This document shows positions 52,818 to 60,923 of a stretch of DNA of 64,000 bases, one piece after another. The notes beneath the pieces are model-generated. The model worked only from the letters and a program-made list of their open reading frames with translations, was not told where the DNA came from and searched no databases. The position numbers and the translations under genes are program-made. The DNA comes from DATFNI01 sp963787205 (lineage in GTDB: Bacteria; Bacteroidota; Rhodothermia; Balneolales; DATFMH01), in contig CAWBCD010000007.1 in the NCBI GenBank assembly GCA_963787205.1, positions 62,001 to 126,000 of the forward strand, written 5' to 3'. Each line of letters starts with the position of its first letter. Within the stretch, counting starts at the first letter, position 1.

Positions 52818-53459
52818 ATGGTTTATGATCCGAAAAGGCACCATAGGCGTTCGATACGTTTGAAAGGGTATGATTACCGGAGGAGTGGGGCTTATTTTGT
52901 GACGATTGATGTAAGAAAATGGTTAAAGTTGTTTGGTACCATCCGGGATGGAAAGATGTATTTGAATGAAGCTGGCCTGATGATACAGAGAATATGGATG
53001 GAGATTCCCGATTATTATCAGGGAGTTTTAGTTGATGAGTTTGTCGTTATGCCTGATCATTTCCATGGTATTGTTGTATTGAAAGGTGGTTCGGATGATT
53101 TTTATGTTTCTGGAGAAATGGAAAAGAAAAATCAGGAAAAAGATGAACGAAATAGGAAAGGGGGATCACGGGGAGGGCAAATACAGGGGGGGCAAACACG
53201 GGGGTATGCCCGTACGGAGGGGCATTTGGGTGAAAGCAGGCTGTTGTCTTTGCCGGATGTTGTTCAGCGGTTTAAATCGCTTACAACAAAAAAATATGTT
53301 GATGGTGTGAAGGAGAAGAATTGGTCACGGTTTGATGGTAAATTATGGCACCGGAATTATTATGAGCGCATTATTCACAATCAAAAAGAATGGGATTCGA
53401 TACGTCATTACATACGTTCGAATCCCATGAATTGGAACCGTAGGGGCAATCCCCCGTGA
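52818..53459 (+). CDS. RAYT (REP-associated tyrosine transposase, IS200/Y1-like)
   Basis: 213 residues from the ATG at 52818, chosen because GAGAGG lies 7 bases upstream; the frame from TTG 52764 would read through a REP. Motifs: RRSIRLKGYDYRRSGAYFVT at the start, MPDHFHGIVVL (the HUH pair), VVQRFKSLTTKKYVDGV with the likely catalytic Tyr, and LWHRNYYERIIHNQKEWDSI. A REP-derived stretch (53173-53217) lies inside the gene and encodes the Gly/Arg-rich linker RKGGSRGGQIQGGQTRGYA. A further hairpin covers the stop codon. RAYTs act on REP hairpins, and this one is surrounded by them, so it is probably a domesticated or still active REPtron. Confidence 0.88.
   Translation: MVYDPKRHHRRSIRLKGYDYRRSGAYFVTIDVRKWLKLFGTIRDGKMYLNEAGLMIQRIWMEIPDYYQGVLVDEFVVMPDHFHGIVVLKGGSDDFYVSGEMEKKNQEKDERNRKGGSRGGQIQGGQTRGYARTEGHLGESRLLSLPDVVQRFKSLTTKKYVDGVKEKNWSRFDGKLWHRNYYERIIHNQKEWDSIRHYIRSNPMNWNRRGNPP
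53173..53217 (+). repeat. REP-like sequence captured inside the RAYT coding region
   Basis: GGGCAAACACGGGGGTATGCCC followed by GTACG (53190-53216) matches the flanking REP pattern with a few changes, preceded by a partial second copy. The frame stays open across it. Confidence 0.65.
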
Positions 53460-53471
53460 TTGCCCCTACGG
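53438..53471. repeat. hairpin overlapping the RAYT stop codon
   Basis: CCGTAGGGGCAATC (53438-53451) pairs perfectly with 53458-53471 around CCCCGT; the stop codon TGA is at 53457-53459. Confidence 0.75.
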
Positions 53472-53538
53472 CGCGAAAAAGCATAAGACATGAAAAAAGT
53501 GTTTGGCGTGAAAAAGTGTATGGTTGACTGTCAAAAAG

Positions 53539-53612
53539 GGGAGAACAGAAAAGGGGGACAGAACAGAAAAGGGGGAACAGAAAGGGGGAACAGAAAAGGG
53601 GGGAACAGAAAA
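53539..53612. repeat. tandem GGGGGAACAGAAAA repeats
   Basis: About five imperfect tandem copies of a roughly 14-base GGGGGAACAGAAAA unit lie between the RAYT and the next REP. They look like an expanded fragment of the REP border. Confidence 0.7.
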
Positions 53613-53640
53613 GGGGGCGAACACAGGGGTTCGCCCATAC
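53613..53640. repeat. REP hairpin downstream of the RAYT gene
   Basis: GGGCGAAC ACAGGG GTTCGCCC followed by ATAC, with a perfect GGGCGAAC/GTTCGCCC stem. It ends directly before the pgm stop codon. Confidence 0.85.
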
Positions 53641-53641
53641 G

Positions 53642-55063
53642 TCATCCTTTCAATATTTTTGGGTCGTTTACGAGATCGGCTGTGGCGTTGACCAGTTTTT
53701 CTGCTTCTTTTTCGTTGTCGCTTTCGGAATAAATGCGCAGAACCGGTTCCGTACCGGACGGACGTACGAGCAGCCATGAGCCGTCTTCAAGCCAGTGTTT
53801 CACACCATCGGTGAATCCTCGTTTGGTAACTTTTTTGCCGGCGATCTCATCTACCTTTTCGTTTTCACACCATTTCATCATGGCGTTTTTCTTTTCATCG
53901 GACGTATGTAGATCGTCACGGTATTGGTAGTGTGTCCCAAATTCATCGAAGAGTTCCTGAACCAGTTCACTCAGGGACTTACCCTTCTTGACCATCATCT
54001 CGGTGATCAGAAGACCGATGAAAATGCCATCACGCTCGGGGATGTGTCCTTTAACAGCCAGACCGCCGGATTCTTCCCCGCCAACCAGCACATCACCGTT
54101 CACAATTTTCTCTGCAATGTATTTGAAGCCAATCGGTGTGATTTGAAGATCCAGTCCGTATTTATTGGCCTGTTTGTCGAGCAGGTCGGTTGTTGAAAAA
54201 GTCTTGATGATGCTGCCCTTTTCCTTCTTGTCCTGGCTCATATACTTGGTCAGTAAAGCCAGTACTAAATGTGAGTTGACGAAAGCGCCCGTTTCGTCAA
54301 AAAACCCTACGCGGTCGGCATCACCATCGTTAGCAATACCAATGGCCATTCGATTGTCCTTGATGTACTTAGAAAGGTTCTGGAGGTTTTTCTCAATGGG
54401 CTCCGGGGCCTGTCCGTGGAAACCGGGGTTGAAATCGGACCTTAGTTCATGTACCTGGTCTCCCAAAAGTTCTCTAATGATATGCTGGCCCGCACCGAAC
54501 ATTGCATCATGGGCGATCTTAACGCCTTTACTTTTTATGGCTTCCAGATCGATACGCTTGCGGATGACATCCATATATTGTGAACGAAGCGGGATTTCGC
54601 GTATCACACCAAGTTTGAGATACGTATCATAAGATTCAACTTTCAGGCTTTTATCAAACTTACCATACTCCTTCTCCATAGAGTCTATCTGTCCGGGTGT
54701 AGCGGGACCGCCGAATGGTGCTTTGATCTTAAAGCCATTATAGTTCGGAGGATTGTGGCTAGCAGTGATTACAATGCCAACTGCATCATGCTCGAGCGCG
54801 GCCCAACTGATTGCGGGCGTAGGGGTGATCCGATCGGCCATTCTTACAGAGATATCCATTGCCGCAAAAACTGAGGCAACATGACGAGCAAAATCACGAC
54901 CACCAAAACGTCCGTCGTATCCTATGATCACACCATTATTAGTAACATTGTCCTTTCGAATCCATCGCGCTGTCGCCTGGGTCACGATGCTCAAATTGTC
55001 ATATGTATAATCTTTTGCAATTACGGCTCTCCAGCCGTCAGTTCCGAACTTAATATCTGCCAT
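53642..55063 (-). CDS. phosphoglucomutase/phosphomannomutase
   Basis: 473 residues of the alpha-D-phosphohexomutase family. KFGTDGWRAVIAKDY at the N-terminus, TASHNPPNYNGFK (100-112) with the phosphorylated Ser102, GIANDGDADRVGFFDE as the metal loop, LVGGEESGG as the sugar loop and VRPSGTEPVLRIYSES as the phosphate loop. It interconverts hexose 1- and 6-phosphates for sugar-nucleotide supply. Substrate preference between glucose and mannose cannot be decided by eye. A REP lies against its stop codon. Confidence 0.9.
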   Translation of the reverse strand: MADIKFGTDGWRAVIAKDYTYDNLSIVTQATARWIRKDNVTNNGVIIGYDGRFGGRDFARHVASVFAAMDISVRMADRITPTPAISWAALEHDAVGIVITASHNPPNYNGFKIKAPFGGPATPGQIDSMEKEYGKFDKSLKVESYDTYLKLGVIREIPLRSQYMDVIRKRIDLEAIKSKGVKIAHDAMFGAGQHIIRELLGDQVHELRSDFNPGFHGQAPEPIEKNLQNLSKYIKDNRMAIGIANDGDADRVGFFDETGAFVNSHLVLALLTKYMSQDKKEKGSIIKTFSTTDLLDKQANKYGLDLQITPIGFKYIAEKIVNGDVLVGGEESGGLAVKGHIPERDGIFIGLLITEMMVKKGKSLSELVQELFDEFGTHYQYRDDLHTSDEKKNAMMKWCENEKVDEIAGKKVTKRGFTDGVKHWLEDGSWLLVRPSGTEPVLRIYSESDNEKEAEKLVNATADLVNDPKILKG

Positions 55064-55127
55064 AATGGTGCCCTCTTTTGTCGGTTATTGTTTTCAAATA
55101 TCTAAATAGAATCTAAAATCGCAGCGT

Positions 55128-56174
55128 TCAATTGTCCGGGTCCTTTTTTTCCGAGTAATCCACTTTTTTTACAAGCAGCCAGATTCCAACCAAAACAAAC
55201 GGGATGCTTAGGAGCTGTCCCATTGTTATAGGCCAGTTTGCCGTGAAATCAGCCTGCCTTACTTTGGTGTACTCAATAAGAAAACGACCTGTAAAAACAT
55301 AAACAAGAAATACCCCTAGAAGTAAGCCCTTTGGTGGAGAGGCTTTGTAGTGTTTATATATCCACCATAAAATGAAGAATCCAATCAGGTAACAAACGGC
55401 CTCGTACAACATGGACGGATGCCGTGGAAAGGCATCTACACGCTCAAAAACGATGGCCCATGGTACATGGGTTACATGTCCGATGATCTCAGAGTTGAAA
55501 AAATTTCCGACACGAACAAACGCTCCGCCGATTGCGACAGGGATGACTACCCGATCAAGTACCCATAGATACTTCATGTCCGGATACTTACGAACGTACA
55601 GCCAGAGGGCTATCAGAATACCAATAGCAGCTCCATGACTGGCTAGCCCCCCGTGCCAGATTTTTATGATCTCGGATGGATGTGCGAAGTAGTAATCAGG
55701 CTGATAAAATAACACATGTCCCAGGCGCGCTCCAATGACCGTACCGATCATAATATAGACGAGCAACGAATCCAGGCGTTCCTGCGATTTGCCCGCATCC
55801 CTGAACATTTTCATTCCAAGATAATAGCCCAGGATAAAGGCAATAGCCCACATCAATCCATACCAGTGAATTCGGATCGGGCCGAAAGCGTGGATGATCC
55901 ACAGGCCAAGAGGAATGGTAAACAACTGTCCTATGATTACGCTGCCAATTATCAGCCCGATAGTCCAGCTTGCCGGTAATGCAACCGGTTCAAAGTTTGC
56001 GGATTCTTCCGGAAGTTGCTTGAGTTTTTGTTTCTCCAGGTAACTGTAGCCCAGGTAATACAAAATCACGGCCAGCATCAGTCCGACGACACTAACAGCA
56101 AAAGGCAGATGAATCTGGTCAATTTTTAATAATATAGGATTGACATCCCACTCGAAATAATTGATAGCCGGCAT
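55128..56174 (-). CDS. lgt: prolipoprotein diacylglyceryl transferase, second of two tandem copies
   Basis: 348 residues with about seven membrane helices. GTVIGARLGHVLFY, WHGGLASHGAAIGI (with the conserved His), AFVRVGNFFNSEIIG (with the conserved Arg) and TGRFLIEYTKVRQ are Lgt motifs. The enzyme adds diacylglycerol to the lipobox Cys of prolipoproteins. It is very similar over its full length to the copy at 56341-57378, including the unusual N-terminal insertion between the first helices. The key residues are intact in both. Confidence 0.9.
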   Translation of the reverse strand: MPAINYFEWDVNPILLKIDQIHLPFAVSVVGLMLAVILYYLGYSYLEKQKLKQLPEESANFEPVALPASWTIGLIIGSVIIGQLFTIPLGLWIIHAFGPIRIHWYGLMWAIAFILGYYLGMKMFRDAGKSQERLDSLLVYIMIGTVIGARLGHVLFYQPDYYFAHPSEIIKIWHGGLASHGAAIGILIALWLYVRKYPDMKYLWVLDRVVIPVAIGGAFVRVGNFFNSEIIGHVTHVPWAIVFERVDAFPRHPSMLYEAVCYLIGFFILWWIYKHYKASPPKGLLLGVFLVYVFTGRFLIEYTKVRQADFTANWPITMGQLLSIPFVLVGIWLLVKKVDYSEKKDPDN

Positions 56175-56340
56175 TCAGAATCCCATGTATCGGTTTTGAA
56201 TCCAGTTCACTGAAACCATATCGTAATCCAAGCTGAAGATGCAGTTTGAATATTCCGTAAGTTTTTGTTTAATCATATGTTGGCTATTATCTGACACGAC
56301 GCGAAGCGCAATCTGTACATTATAACTTCTTGTTTCAATC

Positions 56341-57378
56341 CTACCCGGTCTTTTGTGGAAATTTGACTTTTTTTACAAGCAGCCAGATTCCAACCAAAAC
56401 AAACGGAATACTGAGAAGCTGTCCCATCGTAAGAGGCCAGTGTGCTGTGAAGTCGGCCTGCCGCACTTTGGTATACTCGATTAAGAAACGACCGGTAAAC
56501 ACGTAGACCAGAAAAACACCCAATAGCAACCCTTCCGGTGGCTTAGCCTTGTATCGTTTATATATCCACCAAAGGATGAAAAAACCGATCAGGTAACAAA
56601 GTGATTCATACAGCATGGAAGGGTGACGGGGCAACATATCATCTCGCTCAAAGATGATAGCCCACGGCACATGCGTTATATGCCCGATGATTTCGGAGTT
56701 GAAGAAGTTGCCGATCCGCACAAAGGCGCCACCGATAGCTACAGGGATGACCACGCGGTCGAGTACCCAGAGATACTTCATGTCCGGGTACTTGCGGACG
56801 TAGAGCCAGATGGCGATCAGAATACCGACAGCTGCACCGTGGCTGGCCAGCCCGCCATGCCAGATCTTGATGATTTCGGACGGGTGTGCAAAATAATAGT
56901 CAGGTTCATAGAAGATAACATGCCCCAGTCGTGCTCCAACCACCGTACCTATCATGATGTAAGTCAGCAAAGATTCCAGCCGTTGCTGGGGTACGCCTGC
57001 ATCTCGGAACATCTTGACGCCCAGGTAGTAGCCAAGCAGAAACGCCAGGGCGAACATAACCCCGTACCATCTGATTGTCACGGGACCGAACTTGTGGATG
57101 ATCCACCAGCCGAGAGGAATGGTCAGTATCTGGCCTACGATCAGACTGCCGATGATCAACCCGGTGATCCAGCTAGCCGGCAGAGTGATCATCTCATCTT
57201 TACGGGGTTTGTGATCGAGTTCCTTCAGCTTCTTTTTTTCCAGGTAGCTGTAACCTACGAAGTAGAGAACGACCGCGAGTATTAACCCGACAACACTGAC
57301 TGCAAAGGGCAGATGGACTTGACCGGATTTGAACAATACAGGGGATCCATCCCAGACAAAATATTTGCTATTGGGCAT
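56341..57378 (-). CDS. lgt: prolipoprotein diacylglyceryl transferase, first of two tandem copies
   Basis: 345 residues with the same helix plan. GTVVGARLGHVIFYEPDYY, WHGGLASHGAAVGILIAIW, AFVRIGNFFNSEIIGHI and TGRFLIEYTKVRQADF carry the conserved His, Arg and substrate residues. It starts 9 bases after cysS, so cysS-lgt-lgt-(pgm) reads as one transcript. Most bacteria have one lgt, so the second copy is notable. Longer than E. coli Lgt (291 residues) because of the N-terminal cytoplasmic insertion (about residues 35-60). Confidence 0.92.
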   Translation of the reverse strand: MPNSKYFVWDGSPVLFKSGQVHLPFAVSVVGLILAVVLYFVGYSYLEKKKLKELDHKPRKDEMITLPASWITGLIIGSLIVGQILTIPLGWWIIHKFGPVTIRWYGVMFALAFLLGYYLGVKMFRDAGVPQQRLESLLTYIMIGTVVGARLGHVIFYEPDYYFAHPSEIIKIWHGGLASHGAAVGILIAIWLYVRKYPDMKYLWVLDRVVIPVAIGGAFVRIGNFFNSEIIGHITHVPWAIIFERDDMLPRHPSMLYESLCYLIGFFILWWIYKRYKAKPPEGLLLGVFLVYVFTGRFLIEYTKVRQADFTAHWPLTMGQLLSIPFVLVGIWLLVKKVKFPQKTG

Positions 57379-57387
57379 TCAGTGTCC

Positions 57388-58842
57388 TCATACGACTTTA
57401 TAGATAGTGCCTTTTGGAGTATCCTCGAGCACAACGCCAACCTCGGTTAACTGATCACGAATGCGGTCTGCCAGCTCGAAATTTTTATTTTTGCGTGCTT
57501 CATTACGAAGGTCGATAAGAACCTGCATCACAGCATCCAGTTTTTCCTGCAGATGACCACCATTTTCCGTGGCATCCGGCCAGATACCAAGTACGCCATG
57601 GACGAAGTCTTCAAGAAATGATTTTAACTCAGACAGATTGACTGGTGCCTCCCCAGATTGGATACTTTTACGAAGTGGGCGAAGCTTTTCGAAGAGCAAC
57701 GCTACGACCTGCGGTGTGTTGAAGTCATCATTCATACGTGCTTCAACCTCAGCGCGAAATTCATCCATATTGATATTCTCACCGGAACCCTTTTCGGCAT
57801 CCATAATTGTCTGGATGATCTCAAACAGGTTCTTCATACCCGCTTCTGCTGCCGTTAAAGCTTCTTCAGAGAAGTCGCTTGGGCTACGGTAATGGCTTTG
57901 CAAAAGGAAGAAACGGATGACCGAAGGCTCCCAGGCCCGTGTCAGGAGTTTGTGATCGCCGGTGAAGAATTGTTGCAGTGAAATTGCGTTACCCAGCGAC
58001 TTGCCCATCTTCTGACCGTTGAGTGTCACCATGTTATTGTGCATCCAATATCGAACAAATTCCTTTTTGTTGGCGCCTTCACTCTGGGCAATCTCACACT
58101 CATGATGAGGAAACTGGTTTTCAAGTCCGCCTCCATGAATGTCAAACGTTTCGCCCAGGTACTTGGTCGACATGGCTGAACATTCTACATGCCATCCTGG
58201 ATAACCCACGCTCCATGGCGATTCCCACTTCATGAGATGTTCCGGTTGGGCTTTCTTCCAGAGAGCAAAATCCTGTGGGTTATGCTTGTCGCCGGCTGTC
58301 TGTATGCGTGTGCCGGAGACCATCTCATCGATATTCCGGCCACTCAGTTTACCGTAATCGGGATCTTTGGTGACATCGAAATAGACGTTGCCATTTTCTT
58401 CATAGGCATATCCATTTTCTACCAGCCGTTTGATCATCGCTATCTGATCCGGGATATGTCCGGATGCCCGGGGTGAGATATCGGGGCGCAATACGCCCAG
58501 AGCGTCCATATCTCTGAAATAGGCGTAAGTATACTTCTCGGCGATTTCCATTGGTTCAAGCCGTTCGGTCCGCGCCTGTTTTTCCAGTTTGTCCTCACCC
58601 TGATCGGCATCGTCGGTGAGGTGACCAACATCGGTTATATTCTGGATATACCTCACCTTATAGCCAAGGTATCTGAAGTAACGGACGACGATATCAAAGG
58701 CTACATAACTTTTCGCGTGTCCCAGATGCGGATCACCGTACACGGTTGGCCCACAAACGTATATGCCGACAAACCCCTCGTGAAGAGGGTCAAACCGCTC
58801 TTTTTGGCGATGTAATGTATTATAAATGGTTAGTTCAGCCAT
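57388..58842 (-). CDS. cysS: cysteinyl-tRNA synthetase
   Basis: 484 residues. YVCGPTVYGDPHLGHAKSYV contains the HIGH-like motif and the zinc Cys; WHVECSAMSTKYLGETFDIH holds further zinc ligands; GQKMGKSLGNAISLQQF is the KMSKS loop. It charges tRNA-Cys. A sequence close to the phylum's -7 box (TATCTTTTGC on the minus strand, near 58874-58882) lies about 35 bases upstream. Confidence 0.95.
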   Translation of the reverse strand: MAELTIYNTLHRQKERFDPLHEGFVGIYVCGPTVYGDPHLGHAKSYVAFDIVVRYFRYLGYKVRYIQNITDVGHLTDDADQGEDKLEKQARTERLEPMEIAEKYTYAYFRDMDALGVLRPDISPRASGHIPDQIAMIKRLVENGYAYEENGNVYFDVTKDPDYGKLSGRNIDEMVSGTRIQTAGDKHNPQDFALWKKAQPEHLMKWESPWSVGYPGWHVECSAMSTKYLGETFDIHGGGLENQFPHHECEIAQSEGANKKEFVRYWMHNNMVTLNGQKMGKSLGNAISLQQFFTGDHKLLTRAWEPSVIRFFLLQSHYRSPSDFSEEALTAAEAGMKNLFEIIQTIMDAEKGSGENINMDEFRAEVEARMNDDFNTPQVVALLFEKLRPLRKSIQSGEAPVNLSELKSFLEDFVHGVLGIWPDATENGGHLQEKLDAVMQVLIDLRNEARKNKNFELADRIRDQLTEVGVVLEDTPKGTIYKVV

Positions 58843-58871
58843 AAAATGAGTTCATACGTATGAGACTTCCG

Positions 58872-58882
58872 CGCAAAAGATA
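58872..58882 (-). promoter_or_regulatory. possible -7 promoter box of cysS
   Basis: TATCTTTTGC on the minus strand resembles the TAnnTTTG -7 element known from Bacteroidota promoters but has one extra base. No clear -33 TTTG at the right spacing was found, so this is tentative. Confidence 0.25.
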
Positions 58883-59008
58883 CAAAAGCCCATGAAGGTA
58901 AAACAGTCACAAAAATCAGTAATCGACAGACATTTACAAAACATTTACGATAAATTTTAGTGGCATATGCCAGTTAAAACGTTTTTACGTCTCATAGATT
59001 TCATAAAA

Positions 59009-59037
59009 AAAGCTGCCCACACGAAACAGGCAGCTTT
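59009..59037. terminator. terminator downstream of the F420-reductase-like gene
   Basis: AAAGCTGCC (59009-59017) pairs with GGCAGCTTT (59029-59037). The A run at 59004-59010 reads as a T run on the minus strand. Confidence 0.75.
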
Positions 59038-59087
59038 AAAATTATTTCCATCCATCAGATAATTACATTGAAACAAATAGTTAATTA

Positions 59088-59129
59088 AAATCTCATATCT
59101 CATATCTCATATCTAAGATCTAAGATCTC
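59088..59129. repeat. TATGAGA/ATCTTAG word repeat abutting a stop codon
   Basis: On the minus strand the stop codon at 59120 is within a series of ATCTTAG words followed by three TATGAGA words. Related to 4404-4432. Confidence 0.5.
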
Positions 59130-59752
59130 CTTACGATATCCCAGATCCAGTCCGTACCCATGTCGAGTTCAAATCCCATACTGACCGACAGGGCGGCCAT
59201 AGCTTCCAGATGTCTGGCATTTTTGAGGGGACCGCAGTCAACCGGCCGAAATCCTATATCCTTTCCAAGTTGGGAAGCGATTGATTTGGCGGAATCATCA
59301 TCACTACAATAAAACATGGGTGCTTTATTGTCACCGAAGTCATTTACCTTGGTAATATTGTTGGCAAATACCGTATTAAACGCCTTCACAACCTGGGCAT
59401 TTTTTGCTTTGTGATTGATGCATTCGGCAGCTGATTCTGTTGTGCCGATAGCCAGGTTGAATGTGTCTTCCCTGAAGGGATTGGTGCAATCGATAAGGAC
59501 TCCTCCCTCAAGGTCTCCGGCCTCTTCGAGTACGTCATCGACGCCTGACCATGGGACGGCAAGCAGAATAACTTCTCCAAATTCAGCCGCGTTGGCAATA
59601 GATCCTCCCTGCACGTTGGGTCCCATCATTTCCACCATATTACGGGCATGGCCCGGGTCGCGTGAGCCATAAAAAACCTGATGATTGGCGTTGGCCCATC
59701 GCTGACCAAGTGCGCTTCCCATTGATCCTGTTCCAATAATCCCTATGTGCAT
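59120..59752 (-). CDS. NAD(P)-binding oxidoreductase, F420-dependent NADP reductase-like
   Basis: 210 residues from the ATG at 59752, chosen because AAGGAG lies upstream at a good spacing and MHIGIIGTGSMGSALGQRWA starts with the Rossmann loop; the frame from 59818 is not needed. EVILLAVPWSGVDDVLEEAG and GGVLIDCTNPF, then VVKAFNTVFANN, are the conserved blocks of PF03807-type proteins. The archaeal members reduce NADP with F420; many bacterial ones have unknown partners. No F420 genes are nearby, so the electron donor is open. Confidence 0.8.
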   Translation of the reverse strand: MHIGIIGTGSMGSALGQRWANANHQVFYGSRDPGHARNMVEMMGPNVQGGSIANAAEFGEVILLAVPWSGVDDVLEEAGDLEGGVLIDCTNPFREDTFNLAIGTTESAAECINHKAKNAQVVKAFNTVFANNITKVNDFGDNKAPMFYCSDDDSAKSIASQLGKDIGFRPVDCGPLKNARHLEAMAALSVSMGFELDMGTDWIWDIVRRS

Positions 59753-60136
59753 TATATCTCCTTTTTTTACATCATATCTACAATGAGATTTCTTATTTAA
59801 CAGGAAGTAACCGGACATAGTTGGCTATCGTTTCATAGAATGACGGTACCCATCCGGATGTGATGCTTTGAATCCTCAAAATTGTCACTTGTTTTGTTCC
59901 TTAAGGTATCCACCGATATATTTGAATACCGGAGACTAAAAATAGATATGATGATTGAGGTATGATTTCTGAGGCCCCTTTTGATTTCACAGCAGGCTGC
60001 CGATCTAATCATACTATCCAATGATATAAAGGATGGTTAGACAGATTATTGCAAGAAGCGATACACCCGATATGCGGTTGGCAATTTATGACCGATGGGA
60101 TGACTGTAATCTCAGACAACCCTGGAGGGCCGGTCA
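59753..60136. other. intergenic region between divergent oxidoreductase and pcm
   Basis: No gene is supported. The minus frame at 59833-60021 has no ribosome site or recognisable product. A GGAGGG at 60124-60129 belongs to pcm. Confidence 0.5.
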
Positions 60137-60775
60137 TTGAAATTTAAAAGACAGCGACAGGAACTTGTCAATTCATTGCAGGAGAAGGGAATCCGGGATG
60201 AACTTGTCCTCTCAGCCATCCGTTCGGTACCCCGTCATAAATTTATTGATTCTGCACTTCATATGAGGGCCTATGAAGATACGGCACTGCCTATCGAACT
60301 TGGCCAGACGATTTCACAACCTTTTACGGTTGCTGTTCAAACAGAGATGCTGGAGATTAAACCGGGAGATAAAGTACTGGAGATAGGCACAGGTTCCGGA
60401 TATCAGGCGGCGGTATTGTGTGAGATGGGCGCCGAAGTTTACAGTGTAGAAAGGCACCGGGGATTATATGAACGGGCACGATCCCTGCTCGGTGAGCTTG
60501 GCTACCGTGCTACTCTGAAATGTGATGATGGTACGCTTGGTTGGTCGGCATATGCCCCCTATGATGCCATCATAGTGACAGCCGGGGCTCCGCTGATTCC
60601 CAATAACCTGAAGCAACAACTTTCCATAGACGGACGGTTGGTGATCCCGGTCGGTGATTCCGAAAAACAGCTCATGTATCGTATCGTTCGTGTTTCTGAA
60701 AATGAGTTTGAAGAAGAACGTTTTGAACACTTTCGTTTCGTTCCGCTCATTGGTAAAAAAGGCTGGGAAGAGTAG
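60137..60775 (+). CDS. pcm: protein-L-isoaspartate O-methyltransferase
   Basis: 212 residues starting at TTG 60137, supported by GGAGGG eight bases upstream. VPRHKFIDSALHMRAYEDTA and LPIELGQTISQPFTVAVQTE are the family's substrate motifs; VLEIGTGSGYQAAVLCEMGA is the SAM-binding loop. It methylates isoaspartyl residues to start repair of damaged proteins. Its stop codon is followed at once by a TTTTGAATTTTAAA word repeat. Confidence 0.93.
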   Translation: MKFKRQRQELVNSLQEKGIRDELVLSAIRSVPRHKFIDSALHMRAYEDTALPIELGQTISQPFTVAVQTEMLEIKPGDKVLEIGTGSGYQAAVLCEMGAEVYSVERHRGLYERARSLLGELGYRATLKCDDGTLGWSAYAPYDAIIVTAGAPLIPNNLKQQLSIDGRLVIPVGDSEKQLMYRIVRVSENEFEEERFEHFRFVPLIGKKGWEE

Positions 60776-60922
60776 GAGAATTTTGAATTTTAAATTTTAA
60801 ATTTTGAATTTTTTTGCTCTACAATTAGTCCATTTACGCAAATGGTCCAAATGGTTATCGAAACTTATACAGGTAAATTGACTAATCAGGACATTTAATT
60901 TTAAAATTCATAATTCAAAATT
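60776..60922. repeat. AATTTTGAATTTTAAA word repeats between pcm and the DUF368 gene
   Basis: Tracts of GAATTTT/AAATTTT words at 60780-60811 and AATTCATAATTCAAAATTC at 60902-60921 bracket a 90-base spacer. The second ends two bases before the TTG start used by the DUF368 gene. Confidence 0.5.
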
Positions 60923-60923
60923 C

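Noticed and set aside
53410..53432. GTTCGAATCCC, which looks like a tRNA T-arm
   Set aside because: It is inside the RAYT coding sequence and has no matching acceptor or anticodon stems.
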